NCBI GenBank assembly: GCA_020746105.1 | Contig: CM036619.1 | Location: 7,637,942 to 7,701,941, forward strand | Direction of reading: 5' to 3' | Source of the DNA: Trogon surrucura | Lineage: Eukaryota > Chordata > Aves > Trogoniformes > Trogonidae | DNA length: 64,000 nucleotides | Shown here: positions 1 through 11,230 of the stretch, piece after piece | Layout: each line of letters starts with the position of its first letter | Position numbering within the stretch: position 1 is the stretch's first letter | Notes under the pieces: model-generated | Databases searched by the model: none | Seen by the model: only the letters and a program-made list of their open reading frames with translations | Told to the model about the DNA's origin: nothing | Program-made: the position numbers and the translations under genes

Positions 1-150
1 GTGACAGCCAAGTGACAGCCAATCCACTCCCCTGGATTGCACTGGAGATAGCAAAGCCAGTCTTAATCGTTGTTTGAGCACAGAGGACCCCACTTCACTA
101 TCCAAATTCAAGAGGTGATAGAAGCCCCTCCCTGCAAGGAGGAAGATGGA
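1..150. other. Unique sequence, no gene seen
   Basis: The window opens with an 11-base unit, GTGACAGCCAA, present twice in tandem (1-22). No open frame or recognisable repeat family is visible before the CR1 remnant that follows. Confidence 0.5.
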
Positions 151-216
151 GTTCTGAGCAGCCTGATCTGGTTGAAGATTTCCCTGCTTACTGCAGGGAT
201 ATTGGACTAGACGACT
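151..216 (+). mobile_element. CR1 LINE 3' remnant
   Basis: A short, diverged piece of the CR1 3' region in plus orientation. It reads 'gagcagcctgatctggttg', then 'ccctgcttactgcaggg', then 'ttggactagacgac', the order seen at the end of every CR1 in this window (compare 23,462-23,510). The octamer tail is missing; a T-rich run follows at 218-235. It is old and inert, with no coding content. The left edge is uncertain because CR1 copies are usually 5'-truncated. Confidence 0.6.
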
Positions 217-2235
217 TCTTTTTTTCTTCTTTTATTAAGGTTTTGTTATATTATAGATTGTCAGTCTGTGATTTTTATCTTTTCCAGTTATACTGTACGA
301 TCAGTAAATAAATAAAGTTACTTCAGGAAATATATGAACTGTTAACAGAGTCTAAGATGTAGTCACACAGATTTCTGCTCACAACGGCAACAGTTTGCTA
401 TCACTGTTGACCTTCATTACTGCGCCCTCCGAGATGTAGCAGCTGAGTATATGTAGTTCCCATCCTTCTTCAGAGCAAAGTAAAATAGATCCATTCTCTT
501 GCAGAGTGGCTTAAACTGGAAAGTTGAAGTCGATTTCCATGTGTCTGTTTCAGTTTGCACTTAAACGAAGTTGGATAGTGCACGTGACCATTTCCCTGTG
601 TTGGCTGAGGGGATGTAACAAACATCTGAGGGTCATCAACTCCAGAAACTATTACAGATGTTCCAGGGGAAAAAAAAAAGTAGGAAGTATGTATTTAGAA
701 AAGGCATAATGGTTATGTTTACATAGTGAAAAAAGCACATAAGAAAGGACAACACATACATGTCAGGTAAATGCAAATTTGAAGATGTAACTAATTTTTT
801 CAGTAGCACAAGGAGGTAATGCACCTGGGGAGGTATATTACAGTTTATCCACTTCACAGGATGTTTGTTTTCTTTTTTGTTTATGAAGTTCACAGTAGGT
901 TTGTGGGGGTTTTGGTGATGTTTTCTCAATTTGTTTGTGTGGGTTTTTTATAGAAGCAATATTTTTTCTCATTAAATGGTACCAAGGCCCTTTTAGCATT
1001 AATTATAACCCTCAGGATTTGTACAACAGGTATTTTCCTTCAGTTATTGATGACTATATGATGACTTCATTTTAGGTAATCACAGCAAGTATAGGCAAGT
1101 GATATATTAGCTCTATTATTTGCAATTTTGCGGATTCTAAGCATAGCATTTCATAACACATCAATATGTTGGAATTTCCTTTTTTGTTTGATAGATTGAA
1201 TGAATCTTGAGGCTTGAGTCAGTTGCCTATTCAGAGGCATCAGGTGGTATTTGCAACTCCCACAGATAGCTGAGACATCTTCACGAGGCCGGCAGCTATT
1301 ACACAGAACCCGTGGGATGGCAGTGCTCGCCTGGAGCAGCAGCTGGAAATTAAGCAGAATTGCACATGGAAGAGTGCTGGCCACCTGTCTCTCTGGGGCA
1401 ACTTTATCCTGCCCTTGCCAGGTGAGATTCAGTCTAAGATTAAGACTCCTAGTTAAAGTGCCTAGAAATAGATGTTTACTGCTTGCTATTGGTGTCTAAG
1501 ATTCCATTGCAAGTGGTTGAGACTTGAGTCTCAGTCCAGCTGCTTGAATGTCTTCTCCAAAGGCACAAGACATCTAGTGGATCCTGATTTTCCTCCAGCT
1601 GTGACTCCTAAAGCTCATGTAACTTCCAGAAATTCTATGGTTTAGGTTCTTGGATAGTCTTGGGTCCCTTTAAGAGTCTCAGGTGCCGTTGAATACCTAT
1701 CTATAGGCATCGACTTGCATGGCTTAGCTGATCAGCATAGCAAATGGACCCTAGAAAGCTATGCAGCTGACCAGCCAATGTATTTCAGGGTGAGCTGATA
1801 CAATCTCACCCTCTACTTATGTTGGGTAGTGGAAATATTCAGACGCTCAGGTAGGTACACAGGCAGTTTAGATAACATAGGCATATGGGACAGGCAGATA
1901 CAACATAGGATCTATGAAATTACACTTTTCTGGACCAACACTTAGAGATCAGGCAAGATATCCCACTGTATCTCAGCTGACAATAGATGCCCATGTTTAG
2001 GGCCCATAGATCTCCATTAATTACAGTAAAAATTCACTGGACATTAAGTAGACCTCTATGTGCAGTTGTCCTAAGTTGAGTCCTAAGCTCGCACACTATG
2101 TTTGGAAACAAGATTAGTATTGGAAAAATAATGTCCGTTAAGTAAAAGAGAGTGTGTGAAGTTCTTTGCTCTAGCCCAATGTATTATTCCTCTAGAACCA
2201 TAACAGCCATAACTTTTCTGTTCTATAAGATCATT
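217..2235. other. Non-coding sequence, no gene recognised
   Basis: AT-rich at first, then mixed composition from about 1,190 to 2,090. The only ORFs are short (61-110 codons) and overlap on both strands, so none is convincing. The stretch 1,190-2,090 has a more even base composition and could be an old interspersed repeat, but I cannot assign it to a family from sequence alone. Confidence 0.5.
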
Positions 2236-2428
2236 TGTGATGGGCTGACACCACCCAGCAGCCAAATGTTGACCCTGCCTTTCCCTCACTCCCCTCTCTG
2301 AGGGGATGGGGTGGGGGGTTGTCTTGACCCGCTTATACCTGATAGAGGTTAGGGTCAAGGTGATTCGTTTCGATCGCAAAGGTGAAATTAAGACACAAAC
2401 GGTGTCAGATGTCACAAAAGTAAAACCC

Positions 2429-2434
2429 TTTATT
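2429..2434 (-). promoter_or_regulatory. Polyadenylation signal of nested LTR
   Basis: TTTATT on the plus strand is AATAAA on the minus strand. It lies about 180 bases downstream of the CATAAAA box of the same LTR, a spacing that fits a retroviral R region ending just after the signal. Confidence 0.55.
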
Positions 2435-2611
2435 GACTAACAACCACTGGAGAGGAACAGGAAAGAAAGATAAGGAAAAGGAAAAGCGAAGCAGTAAAAC
2501 GTTTAGAGTAGCAAGAAGTATAGCTACCACCACAGATCCAGCGACGTCTCGCAGGTCCGCCTGTTTCGATTCAGTGGGGAAGATCTCCAAAAAATAGCTG
2601 TTCACGGTGGC

Positions 2612-2618
2612 GTTTTAT
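2612..2618 (-). promoter_or_regulatory. TATA-like box of nested LTR
   Basis: Minus-strand CATAAAA, placed upstream of the AATAAA signal at the spacing expected for an LTR promoter. This is inference from position; activity is unknown. Confidence 0.45.
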
Positions 2619-2851
2619 GGTGTTCCAAGAGCCGCTTTGCTTATCCTCTGCCTGTTCAATGCATGCGCGTGAGGGTCGTCAGGAGCGATCTTCACCCCGC
2701 CAGCGTCGCCTCTGTCAGTGGGGCGTGCACAGGTGTCCGGAGGGCCCATTTGTGATAGACGTTTGGGCTTGCAGGGCAGCTGCCTTATCTGCAGTTACAT
2801 CGGTGAGCTCACACACTGGTGGGCTTGCAAGACAACAGCTGTATCGGCGGT

Positions 2852-2985
2852 TGAGCCGGGCCCAGAAGTTGTTGGTCAGAACTTCGAGCCCCCTGGCTTA
2901 TGAGGGCTGGGCCCTGAAGTTGTCTCTATCAATAGTCAAGTCAAGTCGCGGGGCTTATCAGGGCTGGGCTCTGAAGTTGTTGTTT
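2852..2985 (-). repeat. Triplicated motif in U3 of nested LTR
   Basis: A motif close to GGGCYCWGAAGTTGT occurs three times, near 2,858-2,873, 2,909-2,923 and 2,967-2,981. The last two copies share a longer match that includes 'ggcttat.agggctggg' upstream. Tandem repeats in U3 often act as enhancers in retroviral LTRs; here that is inference. Confidence 0.6.
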
Positions 2986-3516
2986 TAGAACTTATCAGAG
3001 GTCCAAGCTTGTAACGGCAGCCTTGTCGTTTAAGTTTTAACACAGTCTCTTCTTCACAGAGCATTTTAGCGAGGATATATGGGGCATTCTAGCAGTTTTA
3101 ACACTAGCAAGGTTGAGGCAAAGGTTCTTAAAGCAGTCTTTTACAGGGGTGGAAATTAAAGGAAAGCAAAAGGACTCGTGGATCAAGATAACGACAGTTT
3201 CATGAGAAACCCAAAAGCTGTGTGTGCAAGTAAATAACAATAGGAATTAATTCAGTGCTTCCATCAGCAGTCAAATGTTTAAGCTATTTCTTAAGAAGGG
3301 CCTCATGCATAATAGCTGCTTGGAAAGACAAATGCCATAACCGTGAAAATTCCTGCTTCCTCCTGCTTACTCTGAGTTATATTGCAGAGTATGGTGCCAT
3401 ATGGTATGGAATAATTCTTTGATCGGTCTGGGTCAGCTCTCCTGGATATATTCCCTTCCAATCTTTTGTTCACTCCCAACATACTTGCTTGGGAAGGTGG
3501 GGAAAAAGAGAAGAAG

Positions 3517-3784
3517 AATCATAGAATTGTTTAGCTTGGAAATGACCTTTAAAATCATCAAGTCCAATTGTTAACCTAGCAAAGGATCCATCATGTCCGC
3601 AGGCATGACATCTACATGTTTGCTTTCAGGGATGGTGACTCAACCCCTTACCTGGGCAGCCTGTTCCAGTGCTTAACAACTTTTTTTGAGGAGAAATTTT
3701 TCCTAATACCCAGTCTAAGCCTCTACTGGCACAACTTGAGGTCATTTCCTCTTATCCTATTATTACTTGAGAGAAGAGGTCAAC
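3517..3784 (-). mobile_element. CR1 LINE 3' fragment, minus strand
   Basis: A roughly 268-bp 5'-truncated CR1. Its 3' end is at the left ('aatcatagaattg', the reverse complement of the octamer tail). It runs through 'cagggatggtgactcaacc', 'cctgggcagcctgttcc' and 'aacttgaggtcatttcctc', the antisense of the CR1 ORF2 C-terminus. It sits inside the old LTR, whose sequence resumes just to the right. No ORF survives. Confidence 0.85.
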
Positions 3785-6700
3785 CTTGACAATGTGCAAG
3801 AACTGTTCAGCAATAGCCAAGGCACTGCTGTCTTATCTGCCCTGTTTTAACTACAAATGCATCGCACAACACCATACGGGCTTCTATGAACTGAGTTAAC
3901 TGTGTTATTTCATCCCATCCAAACCCAGTAAACCATTCTTCTAAGAAGGTAGTAGAAGGATATACAGATTTTCTTCTGGGTACAGCACTACAGTAAGTGC
4001 AATATTCCATTGCCATTCTTTCCTATATCATTTCCTATATCATTGTCCTTGTCACTTCTAGGACACGTTGTAATAGACCACTCTGTTTTGTAGAACAGAG
4101 CTGACCTTCAGCCAAGTGGAAGAAAAGATGCAAATGTTTCTGTTAGGGAGATGGAAGAGACAGAACTGGGTTTTCGAGAATGAGATAACATATCTCCATG
4201 CTAGCTTGCCTGTTCAGTCTCCAGCACCAGATAATTCCCTGATCCACCATCATCAAAGCTGGTGTTGTGTTTAAAATGTAATAACTATCACTAACTTCTA
4301 ATTATGGTACACATTTGATGCATGTCCTTTTCAGTTTTCATAATGGCAAAAGGAAAATGTTTATGAGGTACAGAACATCAATATTACCTTTGTAGATCCA
4401 AAGTAGCCTCCAGATTTAGTTTAGCCAACATAATTCAGTAAAGCAGAATTTTCACAAAAATTTAGACTTCAGTCCTATGCCAGTACTGCCAGCAGCCAAT
4501 TCGGTTTTGGATGGTCTAAGCACATTGTGATACAGCAAACATTCTCTCTGGATGATAAAACTGCAATAAACTTGGACATATCTAAAATAAGACTTAACTA
4601 GAGACTGGAATGACATTAAAAAATGGAGCTTTTAACACATCAACAACTTCCATAAAGCTTGTGGGAAAAACGTATTTCTCTGGGGATTTAGAAGTCATAG
4701 TCATAGTTTGTCCACTGCGTACTGACAAACTTGCCACTTGTCAGCTAAATCAGGCAAGTCATTTGCTCTTTCAAGATTAAAGGGGCATTTTAAATTTCCT
4801 TGTTAATGCAAGTCTGTTAAAGCAGACTAGGGGGTTGAATGTTACTCATTGACCTAGTATCATACGACACGTTAGAAACTGGGGAAAATGAAATTGGATT
4901 ACCCAGCACACTCTCTTGAGTTGAGCTTTTCTGGCACAAGATTCCTGTTAATATTTCACTTCTAATATGTCTTCTATGCCAGCAGTGCTAAAAGGAGAAG
5001 GGGTAAAAAAGGAAAACAATAATAAAAAATGAGTTTATGTTGGATTTGGGCAACTGACAGTGATTTTTGTCAAATCACATCTTAAATAATACATTCTTAA
5101 GCAGCATAGACACTATAGTGAGGTCTTTAGAGCACTTACGTACAGAAAGTAAAAATTCCTGCTTCTTTCTTGGTCTCCTTTTCTGTCTGGAATGTAGATA
5201 CATACACCGAAACTGTATCATTTAGAGACAAAAACAAGAGCAACAGCAATCATGAACAGTTCAGTAGAGCAAAAATTGCAAAACGAAGATGGTTTACGGA
5301 GACTGACTGGATACTGCAAGTCTGTCTAAGTTTAGGAGGATGTTTCATCCAAGTTTGGGGTGGTGATGTGAACTCAAAGCATGTGGGTAAAGAGACCTGC
5401 TGGGTTGATATCTGCTTTCAGGGCAGTCCCCTGAAAGGGAAACTTTATCTTGAAACATCCTGGGATATTGACCATTGACCTACTCGGACTGGTCAGCGAG
5501 CACTTTGATATGAAAGAGAATATCTAGCATCACTTCCTTGCCCCACATACTCCTTTCTTGTTGTTAAATTGCCTGTTTTTATAACAAAATCTTAGCACAG
5601 TTCTCAGCTCAATTCAGTCTTACAATAACTGGCACCTACAGCACTGTGCTGTTGGCACTGGCCATGACAGGCAAAGAGTTTGCTAGCTGACTATGCAAGA
5701 TGGGCAGATGTTGGGCGAGAGATGTAGAAGTGACTTGCCAGAGTCAAACACAGTGCTCCACGCAGTGCCTTGCCAACCTCCCCCGCAGAATCCTGACTGC
5801 TAAGCTCATTAAAGTTCACAGCAGAATTTGGACTCTATATTGAATAATCTTAGTAGCATAAAAGTATATTAATTTGCAGTGAAAACTCTATCAAATGAAG
5901 GAATGGCAACAACAAAGTTTATTAATTGCGACATGAATTTATAGGAACAGCAGCAATTTAATAATTTGGAAGGAAGCAGGCAAAAAAAAAATTTTTAATT
6001 AAGGTAAACAAAGCCAAGAGGAATATTATAAACTATATCTTTTCTGTTTCATGCATTAATCAAAAAATGATCAAGGAACTTTACATCTGTGAGGAACTGG
6101 CAGTCACATACCAGTGATATTTGATATAAATACAATATTGGCAGTAACAGTACTACCGCTACTACTCTGGGTAATAGAAACATCTAGTACTCATGTCTAA
6201 AATCCAGCCCTAATTTCAGTGGATGCAGTGTCAATGCAGTGTCAATGAACTGTGGAGAGCATGGGTTTGCCCATTTCACTTCAATATGCTGAAAGAGAAA
6301 TATTTTTCATTAAGAAAACTAGTAGCTATTAAGATAACTAGAAAAAACACTGCTGTTTTGCAGGGTAACTGGTTTGTATCCTCATGTTTTCTCCTTTTTA
6401 GAAAAAGAAAGACAGAAAGAAAAAGAAATTTAAGACATTTGGCTCATGTCCAACACATATTGACAATCTAGCCATGCAAATACTAACGCCCAAATGGTTT
6501 TCAGCCTGGACAGACTTATAGTGCCCACCTGTAAGCATTAAATATCAGAGGAAGTAAATGCTCTCAAATAAGTTTATTTGGTAAAGCAGTGTTAATGCAC
6601 TCCTTGCCAGAGGTTTAACTCATAATGAAAATTCAGGTACACATTTTAATGTTTTACACCAATTTAATTTCAAGACTGACATTTGAAGGGGAAAAAAATA

Positions 6701-7423
6701 AAATAAAAATCTTAAGGATATAAGCTGACAATAAGTTGACACTGACATTTAAATTAACTGACATTATTTTTTTAAGTTTCTACTGCAAAAGTTGTGATGG
6801 CAATCATTTATCTTGTACTATCTCTTTCCTTCTGATTTTGCTTGTACAAAAACAGGAGTAGAAGATTTAGTTTGGCATGTTTGAAGGCATTCAGAAGTAA
6901 TTTACACACTGAAGGGGTCTATTAAGTAAAAAGTCTATTATATTTCTTGCAATGAATGTATTCTGATAAGACTGCAGTATGCAGAACTCGTGTGAAAGCA
7001 ATGTAAAGCAAATGTCAGAGCCAGATAACAGAGTCTAAATAAACTTTGATTACTGTCACGTCTCTCCCAGGAGAGGGGGACAAGTGACTTAGATTCGTCA
7101 TTACCCAACACAGTGGACAACAGTGAGACAAGTCTCAAGGTCCATACGCAAACATTTATGAATTTCTCACAATATCTAGACCGGACTCATGATAATCAGT
7201 TTTAGTTAAATGACACATTAGAGCAGGGAATATCCTATGACTTAATGACAGCCAGGAAAAGACTAGCTATACAACAAACTACAGCAAGCTGCGTGTTGCT
7301 TAATGATAACAAGGAAAAAGAACATCTAACAACTTCTAACAGGCAGTATTATAATTAATGATTACAAGATGGAAACTAAGTATAAACTAAGCAAGCAGTA
7401 TGGGAGGTCTTGCATTACTCATT

Positions 7424-7491
7424 GAGAAAGGAAAAAAGGAAAGAAAGGGGGTGGAGGGAAGGAGGGAAGGAGGGAAAGAAGAGAGACAGAG
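7424..7491 (+). repeat. Polypurine (GA-rich) tract
   Basis: About 68 bases that are almost pure A/G on the plus strand, including repeated GGAGGGAA units at 7,452-7,477. Only one or two pyrimidines interrupt it. Such tracts can form triplex DNA and are length-unstable. Confidence 0.8.
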
Positions 7492-9956
7492 GTCACCAGT
7501 CCAGGTTCCTGCGTTGGTCCCACCAACAAGGGTTCAAGGATGCCGTCATCTTTTCCTCTTCTCCTCCTGCACTTGTCTTCTTGGTGTCTTTGTCTCTGTC
7601 TACGTGCTGCTTCTCTTGTCTCTTGTCTGTCAGTTGTCTTCTGTCTCGTGTCTTCTCTGACTTTTTGCTTTATCCCACCTCGATTTCTACACACTTTTTC
7701 TATATGCCAATGTACAGTATGTCCGGTAGTGAAGCAGGGCACTTCATATACAGCTGCCCTGTCTCCATGGTATACGTGCCACAAGACAAGGCCATGCTGC
7801 CTTCACAAAATTCCTTTCCTCATGCATATTCAGGTCAAGGCTGTTTTTGGCATCTGTTTCGTGCTTCCCTCTACCACATTCCATTGTCACTTATCAGTTT
7901 GCCACACAGGGCCAGAAACCGGTCTTGTTTTTGACCAAGCTGGGGTTTGTAAAATGGCGAGAAGTATTTAAGGCAAACATTCACGCACCTATCCGCTACA
8001 ATTATCAGTGAAAACTTAAAAATTGGTAACGGTGGAATTAAATTTTAACTAGCAGATTTTGCAAATGGATAATAAGAAGAAAGAAAAAGTTAATTTCTTC
8101 AGAATAGTAGCACATAAATGACTTGCTTACTAGATATAAATGCAACTAATTTTAACTATTAGTCCTAATGACAATTACGTGATATTTATAGTTTGCGTAA
8201 TCTAGTAAGTATAAATATCATCACTGTTTGTAGTTTCACAGTTAAAACTAGGTTTTTCACATAACGATATGACTGTGAGAATATGGCTACTTTGTTATTT
8301 ATAAATAAAGTATATCATTGGAAAAAGGTCAGGCATATAGAGGATATGTTTCCTGTCTTTAAGTGCTCACAAAACATCAAAAAAAGCATATATGAGTGTA
8401 TATTTTCTGCGTTGCAGATGGCAGAGGCCCTACTTCAGTGGGACTGAATGAGATAAGAGAATTAAGAAATCACATGCTCTTAAGCAGAGGTTCCTCAAGC
8501 AAAAAAAAAAAAATTCTGATGACAACTCCAGTTGACAGAGGTTCCCTACCCATGACAGAACAGATTTCAAGGAGAAGGATCTCCAGACTTTCATTCCAAC
8601 AGAAAGGATTGAGATGTAGTCTGTCTACTATTTCTCTTCCAAAACCACAGTGAATGGAGTTGTTTGAAGTGAGCTATGTGCCCACTCTTTAATCAAAAAT
8701 GATTGAAAGATGAAGAACTAAAAGCATGCAGCTGTAAACTCCCTTGGAGTGGTGGACTCGTCCTACCTCCAGTGTTGCTCACAGTTTCACAAAAACAGTT
8801 CTGTGGGGATCCAGGTATCGATGGAAATAGGTGCAGTAAGGAATGAATATCTCAAGTGAGGAAGATTGTAAAAAACTGGAATTGTTTATTTCGGCAAGGA
8901 GACAAAGGAGACCCAACAAGTAGTCTGGGAACAGACAGGAGAATTTAAATTTGAGGTAATAATAATAGTAAAAAAAAAGAAATGCATTCTTAATTGGACT
9001 ATGAAAATCCTTGTCGTAGAATATAATTGAAACAAGCGTATATCTGGGTTCAGAAAGCAAAAGGGTATTTCAATGGTTATCAGAATAATCATATCACTAA
9101 TTATTAACTGGGTTAATATTTTATGTTGCTTGTTAACTCTTTGTTCTGGGATTATTTTTAGCAAACATTTGCCTTTCAAAATGTCTGGCATCTCCTGTTA
9201 TTCTTGTTGAAAGTGAACAAAATCATTGTTAAACATATATCTCTTAAGTAAACACTTTGGAATTACCTTTCAAGTTTTCCATGGAAATTAAACTAAACTC
9301 CCTATAGGAAAGATGATGGCCATTATGATTGAGACAGCAGGTGTTTAAAATTATTCCTGCTGAGCACAGTACAGGATTAAAATTTCACTAGGTTGGGAGA
9401 GGTATAAGAACACATTTTGCTGAATAGAGAGGTAGTATGATAAACTGAGACATTTTCCAATTACCCTGAAGTGAATACAAGCGACAACTCCTTCCTAAAC
9501 CACATTTGAAGGCGGCACTGAGTATTTCTTGATTTTCAAGTTATTTTTTAAATTTAGTAGAAGGCAAGTTTTAATTTCTTCAGTCTCTCAATGTGTTCAA
9601 GGACAGACGACAATATAAAAATACAGAGACAATCACTGACAATCGCTTAGAATATAATTATCTTCCAGAAAGGCTAGTATTTTATTTTTTCTTTCTTATT
9701 CCCTAATGAAAAAACTAATTGAAAAAATAGCCATGTGGCTGTGTTCAAACTGTTTTGGGTTTTCGCTAAGTCAAACACAAGGAAGAAATATGTTTCAGAG
9801 ACAGAGAGTGTGTAATATGTCCTGAGGGGTTAGCATAGTTACTCATTCAGTAAGTAAGGTCAAATTATATGCGACATGGGGACATTTAGCATAAAAACAG
9901 TATTAATAATTCATGTAGCAATCTGAGTGGTGGAATGATAAGTTATAGTGATGGGG

Positions 9957-10021
9957 AAAAGAACAAAACAAAAAAACCCAACTCCCCCCCCCCAAAAAAA
10001 AAAAACCAACAAAAAAACACA
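9957..10021 (+). repeat. A/C-rich low-complexity tract
   Basis: Runs of A and C, including a C10-class run and an A12-class run near 9,984-10,006. The overlapping ORFs here are composition artefacts. Confidence 0.8.
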
Positions 10022-10605
10022 ACCACTAGACAGAGACGATGGAAGAAAAAGCTCGTATAAAACAGAAAGCCAATTGGATAGAAAGGTGAAAATACCAGTG
10101 AAGACTCTTCTCATAAATGCCTACACAGTTTCAGACTTACAATATGACAGTGATTCTGGTTTCTGTTATTTGCTTACTGGTTACCTCAAGTCCAGGTGAC
10201 TCAGTGCAGAACTTCAAATCATATCTCACTAGCCAACTGCACGCTGTTTACTGCAGCGTAAAAAAGAGAAACAATGCTCTCTGGATAAGTAAACGCAGTT
10301 GGGAAGAGAATGGACAAGGCACTCCAGGTCTAAAAAGGATTTTGCTCTCCTGGCCTTAAACTCCAGGGGAGTTTTTATTTCTGAAAATTTTCTCAAAGGT
10401 CTGAAGTCTCCCATGAAATTAAATCTTGAAAGAGCTGAGTGAGCTGGCACCTGACTAGTGCTGCGCCTATCTGAGATCCAGAAACTGTGCCTTTTCTCAG
10501 CTTACGTTTCCTAAGAAACATTAGGAATAGTCACTGTATTCCTGAAACCAGGGTCCTCATAAAATATGATTTATTCTAGATGTCATTTTCTGACACATAT
10601 ATGTA

Positions 10606-11190
10606 CAGAGCTAAAGGCCCTGCTAAAGATTGTCCCCGTCTTTCCTGTAGGCCCCCTTTAAGTACTGGAAGGCTTCTATAAGGTCTCACTGGACTCTTCT
10701 TCAGGCTGAACAACCCCAACTCTCTCAACCTGTCCTCATGGACAGGTGCTCCAGCTCCCTGGGGTCATCATCACAGCCCTCCTTCGGACATGCTACAACA
10801 GGTCTGGGGGCCTTAGAGCTGAACACAACACTGCAGATGGGGCCTCATGAAAGCAAAACAGAGGGACAGAATCACCTCCCTTGACTTCCTGGTCACACTT
10901 CTTTTCCTGCAGCCCAGGATAGAGCTGCCTTTCTGGACTGTGAGCACACATTGCCAGCTCATGTCCAGCTTTTCTCTACCAACACTCCCAAGTCCTTTTC
11001 TGCAGGGCTGCTGTAAATCCCTTCATCCCCCAGTCTGTATAGATATTGGTGAGTTGCTCAGACCCGGGTGGAGGACCTTGCACTTGGCTTTTTTGAACCT
11101 CACGAGGTTCATGCAGCCACACTTCTCCAGCTTATCCATGTCCCTCTGGATGACATCCTGTCTCTCAGGTGTGTCTGCTGAACCAATCAC
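10606..11190 (-). mobile_element. CR1 LINE fragment, minus strand, 3' end missing
   Basis: Minus-strand CR1 covering the ORF2 C-terminal third. Translation on that strand gives pieces such as SADTPERQDVIQRDMDKLEK near 11,100-11,180, the region just after the reverse transcriptase catalytic motif in the 20.5-kb copy. Frameshifts and stops are frequent. The left edge stops well short of a normal CR1 3' end, which is unusual because LINE copies start at their 3' end. A 40-base plus-strand CR1 tail abuts the right edge. Confidence 0.8.
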
Positions 11191-11230
11191 TTCCCAATCC
11201 AAATTATTCTGTGACTCTATCATTCTGTGA
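11191..11230 (+). mobile_element. CR1 3' tail, plus strand, 40 bp
   Basis: 'ttcccaatccaaattattc' followed by decayed octamers (tgtgactctatcattctgtga) matches a CR1 3' terminus in plus orientation, opposite to the CR1 pieces on either side. It may be the uninverted end of the 10,606-11,190 copy. Confidence 0.6.

Larger units (their letters stand above)
2312..3145 (-). mobile_element. CpG-rich solo LTR of a second retrovirus family, nested
   Basis: An 834-bp segment with LTR ends (TG at 2,312, CA at 3,145) interrupts the older LTR. GGGG precedes it (2,308-2,311) and follows it (3,146-3,149), consistent with a 4-bp target duplication, though a G-run makes this weak on its own. Read on the minus strand it has a retroviral layout: a long upstream region, a CATAAAA box (near 2,612-2,618), an AATAAA signal (2,429-2,434) about 180 bases later, then a 100-base U5-like end. 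It keeps many CpG dinucleotides, unlike its surroundings, which suggests recent insertion. No gag, pol or env sequence is present, so it is a solo LTR. The class is not assigned; a 4-bp duplication would fit a gammaretrovirus-like element. Confidence 0.7.
2236..3932 (-). mobile_element. Old solo LTR, interrupted by two later insertions
   Basis: Endogenous-retrovirus LTR in three pieces: 2,236-2,311, 3,146-3,516 and about 3,785-3,932. Removing the insertions leaves roughly 595 bp, close to the 575-577 bp of the related copies at 24.2 and 49.0 kb. The pieces line up in order with those copies: a 'cagcagcc...ctcactcccc' start, then an 'actcgtgg..aagataacgacagttt' segment, then 'ttatattgcagagt..gccatatggtatgg', then 'actgttcagcaatag' and a 'ccatccaaaccca' end. 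Flanking pentamers tcatt (2,231-2,235) and ccatt (3,933-3,937) match 4/5, as expected for a decayed 5-bp target-site duplication. The minus strand is called as sense because related copies carry TATA and polyadenylation signals in that order. No internal retroviral genes remain. Confidence 0.75.
3938..10605. other. Long unique AT-rich stretch, no gene recognised
   Basis: No CR1, LTR or host exon is recognised in this 6.7-kb stretch. It holds short A/T runs, a small tandem duplication ('ttcctatatcat' twice near 4,020-4,043), another ('tgcagtgtcaa' twice at 6,224-6,246), a purine tract at 7,424-7,491 and an A/C-rich tract at 9,957-10,021. A candidate AATAAA lies at 7,038-7,043 with nothing upstream that looks like an exon. 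The 7,500-7,970 interval is pyrimidine-rich and yields long but low-complexity ORFs that I do not accept as genes. Confidence 0.5.

Noticed and set aside
1190..2090. Possible old interspersed repeat
   Set aside because: Composition hints at one, but I could not match it to another place in the window or name a family with confidence.
7038..7043. AATAAA as an LTR or gene polyadenylation signal
   Set aside because: No TATA, no TG/CA ends and no exon could be paired with it; a hexamer like this is common in AT-rich DNA.
7410..7934. 174-codon plus-strand ORF and overlapping 86- to 143-codon ORFs
   Set aside because: Overlapping frames on both strands through a purine tract and a pyrimidine-rich block; residue content is low-complexity (S, L, C rich) with no domain.
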